A stretch of DNA of 64,000 bases. Origin: Bacteroidales bacterium (GTDB lineage Bacteria > Bacteroidota > Bacteroidia > Bacteroidales > Lentimicrobiaceae). Location: positions 1-64,000 of the forward strand of contig JAEUTG010000014.1 of NCBI GenBank assembly GCA_016788045.1. The letters run 5' to 3'. Below, piece after piece: positions 16,739 to 24,816 of the stretch (positions are counted from its first letter, which is position 1; every line of letters starts with the position of its first letter). The notes under the pieces are model-generated. The model ran no database searches and was not told the origin of the DNA. It worked only from the letters and a program-made list of their open reading frames with translations. A program made the position numbers and the translations under genes.

Positions 16739-18616
16739 ATGAGGCCTTTCGTTTTAAATATACTGTTTCTCCTTCTCACGCTCGATTACGGCTATACCCA
16801 GAACAATAAAATAGTGTGGCAACAATGCCTTGGAGATGAGGTGGATGCCTATTATTATTCCGCTACCCGTATCCGGGATGGTTACTTCCTTACCTTAGGA
16901 ATAAGCTCAGGAGAAGAGGCAACCAATTATCATGGAGATTCTGATATCTGGGTATTGCGCACCGATACGTTGAACAATTTGCTTTGGGAAAAATGCTATG
17001 GCGGTTCTGATACGGATATACCCATCCAAATAAAATCCATCACCGATTCGACATTTTACATAGTAGGCTTGACCACTTCTCTCGATGGGGATGTACAGTC
17101 AGGAAACAATGGGCATAGTGAGGTGTGGGTAATAAAAATAAACTGGCAGGGCGATATACTCTGGGAACAAACGTATGGTTCGCCCTATTACGACATCATG
17201 AACGATCTCATTGTCACGCCCGATGGTGGTTTTGTATTTGTTGACCGTATTGACAGCCCGGGCGGTGACATCACCTGGTTTTACGGCGCTTACGATGTAT
17301 GGATGTGCAAGTGCGATGCCAACGGCGACATAGAATGGCAAAAAACCCTGGGTAGTGAAGGCCTCGATAACGGGGTGTCCCTAATTATTAACCGTCGTGG
17401 CAACATCATGATGGTGGGCCAGGTACAGTATCACGGGGGCATGGTTACCTGCTACCCGCAGGGGGCTATCGGCAATGTCTGGCTGGTAGAGCTCGATATG
17501 CAGGGCAATATCCTGTGGCAGGAATGCTATGGCGGAAGCGATTATGAAGCTGGAATTAATGTAATAGAGGTTGATTCAGGCTATATTTTTACTGCAGTTT
17601 CATATTCAAACGATGGTGATGTAAGCGGGCATCATCAGCCTTATGGTCTTGATGGTAAAACAGATATCTGGGTGGTGAAAATTGACACCTCAGGCAATAT
17701 TGTATGGCAAAGATGTTTAGGAGGTTCTGAAAGAGAGTATCCTATGGTATTATTCACAACCAGCACAGGTGAAATCCTAATTTTTGGGGAAACAGCTTCA
17801 AACGATGGTGATGTTGCAGGTAATCATTCATATACCGGCAAATTAGATGTATGGTTTACAAAGCTTGATTCCAACGGTACATTAATAGGTCAGCAGTGTT
17901 TTGGTGGGTTAGGCGATGAGCGAATGAACAACCATTCTGTGTCGAAAATTAACGATTACCGGTATATTATTGCCAGTGAAGCAAAGGCGCCCAACAACAA
18001 CGATGTGCAATGCACCTTCCATGGTGGTGTTTATCCGGAAGATGCCTGGTTTTTCGAGATCAAGGACTGCATTTATTATGCCCCGGCCATTCCTTTGCAG
18101 CCCGAAGGGCCTGTATGGGTTTATACCTCTGAAACTTCGCAATGTGAATACACCTTGCCACAGGCAGCGAATTCAAACGGGCATGTATGGGAGCTTTCGC
18201 CACCCTCTGCCGGCTCACTAACCTCGGATAGTACTACGGCCATTGTAACCTGGAACAGCACCTTTAAAGGCACAGCCACAATCCGGGCCTTAAGTTTCAA
18301 TGATTGCGGCAGCAGCGCCTGGAGCGATACATTGTATGTGCATGTTGATACTACACTTTCAATTCACGAACCCTCAGCAATTGCATTAAAAGTTTATCCC
18401 AACCCCGCCGGTAATTTTGTTGTTTTTGAAATGCAAAACGCAAACTTGCAAGGTTCAATTGTCATCACCGATATCACCGGCCGGCCGGTAGCCACGTTGC
18501 CGCTAACCGGCCAAAAAACGGTATGGCAAACCGAAGGGGTTAAACCGGGGGTGTATTTATACCGGTTGCAAACCCCTGAAGGGAGTGCCAGCGGGAAATT
18601 AATGATTAAGCCATAG
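16739..18616 (+). CDS. Secreted beta-propeller-like protein with T9SS type A sorting domain
   Basis: A 625-aa exported protein of unknown role. The ATG at 16739 is chosen over 16667 because it starts directly on a signal peptide (MRPFVLNILFLLLTL..YGYTQ). Six or more propeller-type blades follow, each with a pattern like DIWVVKIDTSGNIVWQ then CLGGSE(R)E (about residues 25-440). A middle domain (about 465-560) precedes the type A sorting domain KVYPNPAGNFVVFEMQ ... GVYLYRL ... GKLMIKP. The last 70 residues are closely similar to those of the next gene. It belongs to the plus-strand block that interrupts scoA/scoB. Confidence 0.85.
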   Translation: MRPFVLNILFLLLTLDYGYTQNNKIVWQQCLGDEVDAYYYSATRIRDGYFLTLGISSGEEATNYHGDSDIWVLRTDTLNNLLWEKCYGGSDTDIPIQIKSITDSTFYIVGLTTSLDGDVQSGNNGHSEVWVIKINWQGDILWEQTYGSPYYDIMNDLIVTPDGGFVFVDRIDSPGGDITWFYGAYDVWMCKCDANGDIEWQKTLGSEGLDNGVSLIINRRGNIMMVGQVQYHGGMVTCYPQGAIGNVWLVELDMQGNILWQECYGGSDYEAGINVIEVDSGYIFTAVSYSNDGDVSGHHQPYGLDGKTDIWVVKIDTSGNIVWQRCLGGSEREYPMVLFTTSTGEILIFGETASNDGDVAGNHSYTGKLDVWFTKLDSNGTLIGQQCFGGLGDERMNNHSVSKINDYRYIIASEAKAPNNNDVQCTFHGGVYPEDAWFFEIKDCIYYAPAIPLQPEGPVWVYTSETSQCEYTLPQAANSNGHVWELSPPSAGSLTSDSTTAIVTWNSTFKGTATIRALSFNDCGSSAWSDTLYVHVDTTLSIHEPSAIALKVYPNPAGNFVVFEMQNANLQGSIVITDITGRPVATLPLTGQKTVWQTEGVKPGVYLYRLQTPEGSASGKLMIKP

Positions 18617-18628
18617 TACAATCCGTAT

Positions 18629-18650
18629 GGACATGACATGTCGTGTCCCT
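18629..18650. repeat. Near-perfect 20-bp palindrome downstream of the propeller gene
   Basis: GGACATGACATGTCGTGTCC is symmetrical except for one position per arm. No T-run follows, so it is not a clear terminator; it may be a protein-binding site or a repeat-family end. Confidence 0.5.
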
Positions 18651-18737
18651 CCAGGTTGTTGAATTACTGATAGTTCAATAGTATCAGGTTATTGTCATTT
18701 CGCTGAATTATTTATTCACTCTTAAAGATTTTTTCCC

Positions 18738-19739
18738 ATGAAAACAATCAGAATAAAAATAAGAAACATTCTCTTATTGAACTCAATACTGCTTTCAGGC
18801 TGTTTGTACGCTCAGTCCTACATGCCCCTGCCCGATTCAAATGCAACATGGATTATCCAATCGGGGGATAGTGAGACTCAATATATTGATAGGTTTTATA
18901 TTCCTGAATTGTATCCCGATACGACTATAAATGAACTTACCTACGTTAAATTGATGATTATAAGTGCAACTTTTGACTCGCCCTTTACACCTTGGCCAGA
19001 TCCTTCCTACGTTTATGGCCCTGTTTACTATGGGGCCTACCGTAGCGATGATTCAGGTCATGCATATTTTAAATTTCCTGAAGGCTATTTGGGAGTGGGA
19101 GATGAAGAGATTCTGCTGATGGATCTTACTGTTCAGAAAGGGGATACGATAAAACAATTACCAACCTATTCTTCCTATCTCTATGATTATGTATATTCGG
19201 ACCTTCTGGTTGATTCAATTGATTATGTATTAACTGGTCCTTATACCCGAAAAAGAATTATGCTGAGGGATTTGGATCCACAGTGGGGAATGGAATGTGA
19301 TTTTCACTGGGTAGAAGGGCTTGGGAATGTATCTTCGGGCTTTCAAAATGCAGTTGGATGTGGTTTAGAGAATGTTATGTTAACTTGCATAAGCATTAAT
19401 GATACCATTTTCGCAGGTGGTAGAGAAGTTTATAATGATCCTATTCCCGGCAATTGTGATTATCCCTATATTTCAGCAGCAAGTCATGAAGACTCTAAAA
19501 TTCCACTATTGGTTTACCCGCTACCTGCCAATGACTATGTTATTTTTGAACTCAACACGAACGACAGAAACGGCACCGTAACCATTACCGATATTACCGG
19601 CCAAACTATCACCACCTTACCGCAAACCGGTGAAAAAATGGTGTGGCAAACCGAAGGGGTAACGCCGGGGGTATATCTGTACCGGCTGCAAAGCGGGCAG
19701 GGCAGTGCATGTGGTAAATTAATTGTTGCACCCTGGTAG
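18738..19739 (+). CDS. Secreted protein of unknown function with T9SS type A sorting domain
   Basis: A 333-aa protein with an N-terminal signal peptide (MKTIRIKIRNILLLNSILLSG, then CLYAQ), which could also be a lipobox-like LSGC. The middle has no domain I recognise; it is rich in Tyr, Asp and Ser. The C-terminal 75 residues form a type A sorting domain (LLVYPLPANDYVIFEL, VTITDITGQ, MVWQTEGVTPGVYLYRL). The usual YPNP is YPLP here. The tail is a close paralogue of the one in the gene just upstream, so the two tails share recent ancestry or exchange. It is the last plus-strand gene before scoA. Confidence 0.8.
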   Translation: MKTIRIKIRNILLLNSILLSGCLYAQSYMPLPDSNATWIIQSGDSETQYIDRFYIPELYPDTTINELTYVKLMIISATFDSPFTPWPDPSYVYGPVYYGAYRSDDSGHAYFKFPEGYLGVGDEEILLMDLTVQKGDTIKQLPTYSSYLYDYVYSDLLVDSIDYVLTGPYTRKRIMLRDLDPQWGMECDFHWVEGLGNVSSGFQNAVGCGLENVMLTCISINDTIFAGGREVYNDPIPGNCDYPYISAASHEDSKIPLLVYPLPANDYVIFELNTNDRNGTVTITDITGQTITTLPQTGEKMVWQTEGVTPGVYLYRLQSGQGSACGKLIVAPW

Positions 19740-19840
19740 GGCAGGGAAAAAGTAAAAAGGCAAAAGGAATAAGTACGAGGCCTGACTGACTGACAATAAT
19801 ACTGTTTCCGGACAAGGGGCAATAGGAAATTGGAACTTCA

Positions 19841-20530
19841 TTACTTCTCCGTCAACCGTTCAATCCTTTTCTCATAATCAACTCCCTGAAAAATTCGTTG
19901 CACGAAAATACCGGGTGTGTGAATCTGGTTGGGGTCGAGTTCGCCGGCAGGAACCAGTTCCTCAACCTCCGCAATGGTTATTTTGCCGGCCATGGCCATG
20001 GCCTGGTTGAAATTGTTGGCGGTGTGCCGGTAAATCAGGTTGCCGTGAGTGTCGCCTTTCCAGGCTTTAACAATGGCGAAATCAGCAATAAGTGCATGTT
20101 CAAGCAGATGGGGTTTGCCATTGAATACGCGCACCTCTTTGCCTTCTGCCACTTCGGTGCCGAAGCCGGCCGGAACAAAAAAGGCTGGAATCCCAGCACC
20201 ACCTGCCCGGCAACGTTCGGCCAGGGTTCCCTGGGGGATCAGCTCTACTTCAAGCTCTCCGCTTAGTAACTGGCGTTCAAATTCAGCATTTTCGCCCACA
20301 TAGGAGGAGATCATTTTGTGAATCTGCCGGTTTTTCAGCAGCAGGCCAAGGCCAAAATCATCAACACCGGCATTGTTCGAAATACAGGTCAGGTTACTGA
20401 TTCCACTTTCTGCCAGGGCTGTGATGCTGTTTTCAGGCAATCCGCTGAGTCCGAAACCACCCACCATCAGTGTCATCCCGCTGGTGATTCCCTGTATTGC
20501 CTCCCGGGCATTCGTCACTGTTTTGTTCAT
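19841..20530 (-). CDS. scoA: 3-oxoacid CoA-transferase, subunit A
   Basis: Alpha subunit of the acetoacetate CoA-transferase whose B subunit is at 15051-15707. From the ATG at 20530 it has 229 aa; the upstream start at 20560 adds ten unneeded residues. Family motifs: CoA-binding glycine-rich [21 protein letters not shown] and [16 protein letters not shown]. The long distance from subunit B, with plus-strand genes between, means the two subunits can no longer share one simple short transcript. Function within acetoacetate handling after HMG-CoA lyase is well supported by context. Confidence 0.93.
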   Translation of the reverse strand: MNKTVTNAREAIQGITSGMTLMVGGFGLSGLPENSITALAESGISNLTCISNNAGVDDFGLGLLLKNRQIHKMISSYVGENAEFERQLLSGELEVELIPQGTLAERCRAGGAGIPAFFVPAGFGTEVAEGKEVRVFNGKPHLLEHALIADFAIVKAWKGDTHGNLIYRHTANNFNQAMAMAGKITIAEVEELVPAGELDPNQIHTPGIFVQRIFQGVDYEKRIERLTEK

Positions 20531-20673
20531 AGAAATAATCTTTGGTGAATTTATAAGCACTCTTCGTAATCAAAGGTTTGCCAATGACAACAATAAGTGA
20601 ATCTCAACAACATGGTGAGCCAAATATAGCCAAAACTTATTCAGTCACAAAAATAAATAGTTGCATATATGAC

Positions 20674-20769
20674 TAAGAGACTGTTTAAATATTTTAAAAC
20701 TCTGTGAATAAGCCAGTCCTTTAGGGCGGGCCTATTAAAAATGGAATATTAAATTTAAACAGTCTCTAA
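20674..20769. mobile_element. MITE-like 95-bp element with 15-17-bp terminal inverted repeats
   Basis: Left end AGAGACTGTTTAAAT (20676-20690) is an exact inverted match of ATTTAAACAGTCTCT (20753-20767); pairing extends outward by TA/TA-like bases. The 60-bp centre has no gene. It lies in the gap between scoA and the alpha/beta hydrolase. No transposase with such ends is in the window, so a non-autonomous element is inferred. Confidence 0.65.
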
Positions 20770-20811
20770 GTTTTTCAAACAGCAAAACGGCATCAGAAAA
20801 CAATCTAAGAA

Positions 20812-21663
20812 TCATTCAGGATGTAGATTTCCGCTGAAGAAACGATCTACGGTCCTGTTGAATTCTTCAGGGTAATCAATTAAGGTTGAGTGCGTTGAAT
20901 TTGGCAGTATCCAGAGGTAAGCCCCGTTTATAGCCTGAGCAATCAACAGGGAATGTGAAACGGGAATGATGTCACGATCGCCTCCGATAATGAGTGCCGG
21001 TGTATGGATGGAATGCAGGTCGTCAGCCGTGATTGCTGGTTCCATCAGGTCGAGTCCGATAAGCTTGCGCTGATTCCTGATCTCAGGACTCTGTGAAAGT
21101 GAGCCAAGCCGCGAATACTCCTGTTCCATCCATTGCAGGTCGGCAGGGTTAATACTGCTGTTGTCGGGCTTCAGATTGGCACCTGTAATTGCCATGCCCC
21201 TGACTTTCTCAGGATGACGCAGCGCCAGCATAAGGGCCGTAATACCTCCATCGCTCCAGCCGAGAATAAAACAGGAGTCAAGCTTCAGGCTGTCGAGCAG
21301 CGCACTCACATCATCGGCCATCATATCAAAACTGAGGGTATCCGAAGGGTCGTTCGATTTTCCCTGGGCACGGCTGTCGATGGCAATAACATGGTACTTT
21401 GTTTCAAAATAGGGAATCTGGCAGGAGAAACTCTCAATTGAGCCACCGTTACCATGAAGCATCACCAATGGCCGGCCTTTCCCGTATTGCTCCACATACA
21501 ACGAAATACCTCGGATACTGAAATACCGGCCGGCAGCATCGTTTTTACCGAAACCGGAGGTATTGCAGGGGTGAGACAATTGCCCGTAAGAATCCGATGT
21601 GTGAAAGGTACACAAGATGCACAATAATAAAACGGAAAAGAGTTGCAAAGGCACAGTTTTCAT
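20812..21663 (-). CDS. Secreted alpha/beta hydrolase
   Basis: A 283-aa exported hydrolase with an N-terminal signal peptide (MKTVPLQLFSVLLLCILC). Alpha/beta-hydrolase hallmarks: oxyanion region MLHGNGGS (near 69-75), nucleophile elbow GWSDGG (Ser137), acid in GGDRDIIP (about 230) and His in NSTHST (about 258). This is the proline-iminopeptidase/haloperoxidase-like branch; the substrate cannot be told. It stands between scoA and the HMG-CoA lyase gene (15 bp from the latter's stop), so it may be co-transcribed with the leucine-type cluster, although its export suggests an unrelated task. Confidence 0.85.
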   Translation of the reverse strand: MKTVPLQLFSVLLLCILCTFHTSDSYGQLSHPCNTSGFGKNDAAGRYFSIRGISLYVEQYGKGRPLVMLHGNGGSIESFSCQIPYFETKYHVIAIDSRAQGKSNDPSDTLSFDMMADDVSALLDSLKLDSCFILGWSDGGITALMLALRHPEKVRGMAITGANLKPDNSSINPADLQWMEQEYSRLGSLSQSPEIRNQRKLIGLDLMEPAITADDLHSIHTPALIIGGDRDIIPVSHSLLIAQAINGAYLWILPNSTHSTLIDYPEEFNRTVDRFFSGNLHPE

Positions 21664-21678
21664 GATGGTTAAAAAGCT

Positions 21679-22542
21679 TTAGCTGTTCCATTCACCGGCC
21701 AGGCGTACGGCATTCAGCAACAATTCAGTGTTAAGGTGATGATGGGCATTTTTTTCCTGGAGAAATGAAACAAGGCTTAGGGTGTCGAGATTTCCAACCA
21801 GGTCGTAGCCGGTCATCGGGCACCCACCCACCCCGCTGATTACCCCTTCGTACCAGCGGCAACCGGCATTCCAGGCGGCTGAAAGCTTGGCATACCATTC
21901 ACCGGGACGGGTGTGCAGATGCAATCCGAATTCCATATCCGGGAAACGCTGAAGCAAAGCACTGTAAACTTCCCCAATCAGGGGTGCGGTGGCTATTCCG
22001 ATGGTATCAGCCAGTGTGACGGTGGTTATCCCTTTCCGGCCCAGAGTTCCGATGTGCTCCGACAATATATCAATATTCCAGGGATCGTTGTATGGGTTGC
22101 CGAAAGCAAGACTCAGGAACACCCTCAGCTCCTTGCCGTTATCGTTGCAGATCGTCTGAAGGCCATCAATGATCTCATCGGCTTTGGATTTATCGGCGTG
22201 GATGTTCCTCATCAGGAAGGTTTCACTGGTTGAGTAGGGGAACCCGATGATATCGAGTTTCGGCTGAGCGGCCGCTTCTTTACCTCCGCGCAGGTTCCCG
22301 ACAATGGCCATCAGCTTTGTTTTGCTGATGCTTTTATCCACCATTGATAATACTATTCCGGCATCAGCCATCTGCGGAATCGCTTTGGGTGACACAAAAC
22401 TCCCGAAGTCTATCACATCAAAACCCACCTTCATCAGTGCATTGATGTATGCTGCCCGTTTTTCCGGCGATATAACATAGGGCAGGCCCTGCTGGGCATC
22501 GCGGGGACTCTCTGTTAGCTTGATGGTTTCATTATCTTTCAT
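21679..22542 (-). CDS. mvaB: Hydroxymethylglutaryl-CoA lyase
   Basis: Cleaves HMG-CoA to acetoacetate and acetyl-CoA, the last step of leucine breakdown. From ATG 22542 it has 287 aa. The longer frame up to 22653 is an artefact of an upstream tandem array. The active-site loop Cys is present (GVGGCPMTG, Cys241), as is the His pair LHLHTRP (208, 210). The N-terminal motif reads ESPRDAQQG where the family usually has GPRDGLQ, and the usual GCPYEG motif is FGNPYND, so the enzyme is divergent. Its product feeds the CoA-transferase. The region before its start codon is unusual: four extra imperfect copies of its first 13 codons lie upstream at 80-bp spacing. Confidence 0.85.
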   Translation of the reverse strand: MKDNETIKLTESPRDAQQGLPYVISPEKRAAYINALMKVGFDVIDFGSFVSPKAIPQMADAGIVLSMVDKSISKTKLMAIVGNLRGGKEAAAQPKLDIIGFPYSTSETFLMRNIHADKSKADEIIDGLQTICNDNGKELRVFLSLAFGNPYNDPWNIDILSEHIGTLGRKGITTVTLADTIGIATAPLIGEVYSALLQRFPDMEFGLHLHTRPGEWYAKLSAAWNAGCRWYEGVISGVGGCPMTGYDLVGNLDTLSLVSFLQEKNAHHHLNTELLLNAVRLAGEWNS

Positions 22543-22900
22543 GTGACAAGGGGACAAGGAGATGGGGTGACAAGGAGAATAATAGGGCACTCTTTTAGTT
22601 TGATGATTTCGTTTTTTATCATGTGACAAGGGGACAAGGAGATGGGGCGACAAGGAGAATAAAAGGGCACTCTTTTAGTTTGATGATTTCGTTTTTTATC
22701 ATGTGACAAGGGGACAAGGAGATGGGGTGACAAGGAGAATAAAAGGGCACTCTGTTAGTTTGATGATTTTGTTTTTTATCATGTGACAAGGGGACAAGGA
22801 GATGGGGTGACAAGGAGAGTAAAAGGGCACTCTGTTAGTTTGATGATTTCGTTTTTTATCATGTGACAAGGGGACAAGGAGATGGGGTGACAAGGTGACA
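22541..22900. repeat. 80-bp tandem array carrying copies of the lyase gene start
   Basis: Units begin at 22541, 22621, 22701 and 22781, with a partial fifth at 22861. Each 80-bp unit joins an octamer-type arm (TGTGACAAGGGGACAAGG...) to 38 bp resembling the first codons of the downstream lyase gene. Copies of the start codon occur on the minus strand at 22622, 22702, 22782 and 22862 and would encode MIKNEIIKLKECP, versus MKDNETIKLTESP in the real gene. Eighty is not a multiple of three, so successive copies are in different frames. Confidence 0.93.
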
Positions 22901-22929
22901 AATGAAGTCGCACTCAAAGAGAATACAAG

Positions 22930-23313
22930 TCAATTGACAGGCCCTATTATCCACTTTTCCGGTTGATTTATCATTGTTACCAGTTGTGCAATTATGGCTT
23001 CATAATCATTGAACATTTCATCGTTAAACTCTTTGGAAATATAACCTGAACGTAATGCCAGTTCAATCCAGACCTGGGTTTCAGTAGCTTCAGTTTCTGA
23101 ATCGTTTAGTTTTGCGATAAAGGCAGCTTTATAACGTCTTCTTCTCCAGGCCTCCGCAACATTGGTACAAACGCTTCTTGACGACCGGCGCATTTGATCG
23201 GTCATTGAATAAATCTCTTCCTTGGGGAAGGATTTGGTAATTTCAAATATCTTCATCGAAGCCGCAATAGATGCCTGATAAACCCTCAAGTCTTGGTAGC
23301 TCTCAATTTTCAT
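22930..23313 (-). CDS. Four-helix-bundle protein (S23/23S rRNA intervening-sequence type)
   Basis: A 127-aa all-helical protein of the TIGR02436-type four-helix-bundle family, first known from ORFs inside 23S rRNA intervening sequences and structurally related to the Avd accessory protein of diversity-generating retroelements. Signature: YQDLRVYQASIAASMKIFEI at the N-terminus and MTDQMRRSSRSVCTNVAEAW in the second helix. Biochemical function of the family is not established. It is the cargo of cassette A between the HMG-CoA lyase and acyl-CoA dehydrogenase genes and shares its family with the genes at 27376 and 28660. Confidence 0.88.
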   Translation of the reverse strand: MKIESYQDLRVYQASIAASMKIFEITKSFPKEEIYSMTDQMRRSSRSVCTNVAEAWRRRRYKAAFIAKLNDSETEATETQVWIELALRSGYISKEFNDEMFNDYEAIIAQLVTMINQPEKWIIGPVN

Positions 23314-23656
23314 AACTCAAAAGGTTAATTGATATTATAAATTGTATTATCCCTGAGGTGTCATCACCTTAACCCCATGGTGGCTTAGAAACGATTTGTC
23401 ATTCACTCACAACTTCTCCTTGGCACCTATGCCACCCCATCAGCCTTCAGCATCTTCTCTCATAGGAGAAGAACATGCTTTCAGTGCAAAGAAATGAAAA
23501 ACTCAACTCTTCTCCTTGTCTCCCATTCACCTTGTCACCTAGTCTCTACTTAAGAAATCTGCAATCCCTGCCTGACTGACGTCAGGAAAGGCAGTCGCAT
23601 TCCGGAATCTGCAATTCTCCTTGTCTCCTACTCACCTTGTCCCCTTGTCACAATCT
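23314..23656. other. Right flank of cassette A
   Basis: No gene seen. The stretch holds two octamer arm tracts (23510-23540 and 23612-23651, CTCCTTGTC/CACCTTGTC type). Between them is a short palindromic segment (GCCTGACTGACGTCAGG, 23569-23585), and a pyrimidine-rich run lies near 23400-23480. The second arm ends 5 bp before the dehydrogenase stop codon. Confidence 0.7.
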
Positions 23657-24802
23657 TCAGCAGCCAATATACCTCGAAATCACCAACCGCTGTATCTCCG
23701 ACGTCCCTTCGCCGATCTGCAGCAGCCGCTGATCACGGTAAAAGCGTTCCACTGCATAATCTTTCATAAGGCCATAACCGCCATGGATCTGAACAGCTTC
23801 ATCGGCAACTTCTCTGGCAATTTCGGAGCAGTAGAGTTTCGACATGGCGGCTTCCTTGGCAAAATGCTGACCGGTGTCTTTCAGCCAGCAGGCTTTGTAA
23901 AGAAGATTTCTCGCCAGTTCAATTTTCAGGGCCATATCGGCCAGTTTGAAGGCGATGGCCTGAAATTTCGAGATCGGCTGACCAAATTGTCTGCGCTCCT
24001 GTGCATACGACAGCGCCAGTTCATAGGCCCCCTGTGCACAACCAAGTCCCATAGCAGCGATCGACAACCGGCCTGAGTCAAGGGTAGAGAGCATGATTTT
24101 TGAACCTTCGCCAATTTTACCGAGAACATTCTCCTCCGGAACCCGGCAATCATCAAAAAAGAGCTGGGCAGTGTCGGAAGCCCGCCACATCATCTTCCCG
24201 TGCATTGCCCGGCGGGTAAATCCGGGGGTGTCCTTGTCAACAAGTATGGTGGTAAACTCCTTTTTACCGTGTTTATCTCCGGTAACGGCCTGTACGGTAG
24301 CGCCGATTGATATATCCGATGATCCGTTGGTAATAAAGATCTTTGATCCGTTGATCACCCATTCTCCGTTATCAACGTAGGCTTTGGTTTTAGACCCGCG
24401 TGAGTCAGACCCGGCATCAGGTTCGGTGAGGCCGAAGGCCCACAGATACTCTCCTGTGCAGAGCTTCGGAAGGTATTTCATCTTCTGCTCCTCATTGCCG
24501 TAGTAATAGAGCGGACCAACTCCAAGCGAGTTATGGGCTGCCAGTGTTGCCGCCTGAGAACCATCAATCCGCGCAAGTTCCTCAACAGCAATAATATAGG
24601 CAAGGTAATCCAGCTCATGCCCTCCGTATTTTGATGGCAGGTAAATTCCAAACAGACCCAGTTCTCCCATTTTTCGGGTGAGATCGGTAGAGAATTCTGC
24701 CTTTTCATCCAGTTCCTGGGCAATGGGCTTGATTTCACGTTCGGCAAAACTGCGTACAGTCTCGCGGATCATCCGGTGTTCTTCACTCAAGTTATAGTCC
24801 AT
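23657..24802 (-). CDS. Acyl-CoA dehydrogenase (short/branched-chain type)
   Basis: FAD-dependent alpha,beta-dehydrogenation of a short or branched acyl-CoA, electrons passing to electron-transfer flavoprotein. The 381-aa length is standard. Motifs: FGLTEPDAGSDSRGSKTKA (FAD/substrate loop, near 130), QIHGGYGLMKDYAVERFYRD (about 335) and QIGEGTSEIQRLVISR (C-terminus). Context in a leucine-type cluster suggests isovaleryl-CoA. However, the Glu in GEGTSEIQR is the butyryl/medium-chain-type catalytic base; isovaleryl-CoA dehydrogenases have a non-Glu here and use a base elsewhere. The substrate could thus be 2-methylbutyryl-, isobutyryl- or butyryl-CoA. Family firm, substrate open. Confidence 0.9.
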   Translation of the reverse strand: MDYNLSEEHRMIRETVRSFAEREIKPIAQELDEKAEFSTDLTRKMGELGLFGIYLPSKYGGHELDYLAYIIAVEELARIDGSQAATLAAHNSLGVGPLYYYGNEEQKMKYLPKLCTGEYLWAFGLTEPDAGSDSRGSKTKAYVDNGEWVINGSKIFITNGSSDISIGATVQAVTGDKHGKKEFTTILVDKDTPGFTRRAMHGKMMWRASDTAQLFFDDCRVPEENVLGKIGEGSKIMLSTLDSGRLSIAAMGLGCAQGAYELALSYAQERRQFGQPISKFQAIAFKLADMALKIELARNLLYKACWLKDTGQHFAKEAAMSKLYCSEIAREVADEAVQIHGGYGLMKDYAVERFYRDQRLLQIGEGTSEIQRLVISRYIGC

Positions 24803-24816
24803 AATTGTTTGTTATT

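Larger units (their letters stand above)
22541..23652 (-). mobile_element. Arm-bounded cassette A (four-helix-bundle gene between inverted octamer arms)
   Basis: The full gap between the lyase start codon and the acyl-CoA dehydrogenase stop codon. The left arm (22542-22580, repeated in the 80-bp array) and the right arm (23612-23651) are inverted copies: the outer 18 bp TGTGACAAGGGGACAAGG and inner 12 bp GACAAGGAGAAT are identical, about 30 of 39 positions overall. An extra partial right arm lies at 23510-23540. The enclosed gene is a four-helix-bundle/S23-type protein. The element status is inferred from this architecture and its repetition at three other gaps. Confidence 0.55.

Noticed and set aside
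22541..22900. CRISPR array
   Set aside because: The units are contiguous 80-bp near copies without unique spacers, and no cas gene is nearby.
22542..22917. Overlapping short frames (MSPHLLVPLSHDKK type) upstream of the lyase gene
   Set aside because: They are translations of the 80-bp non-coding array, alternate in frame and have low complexity; the lyase starts at 22542.
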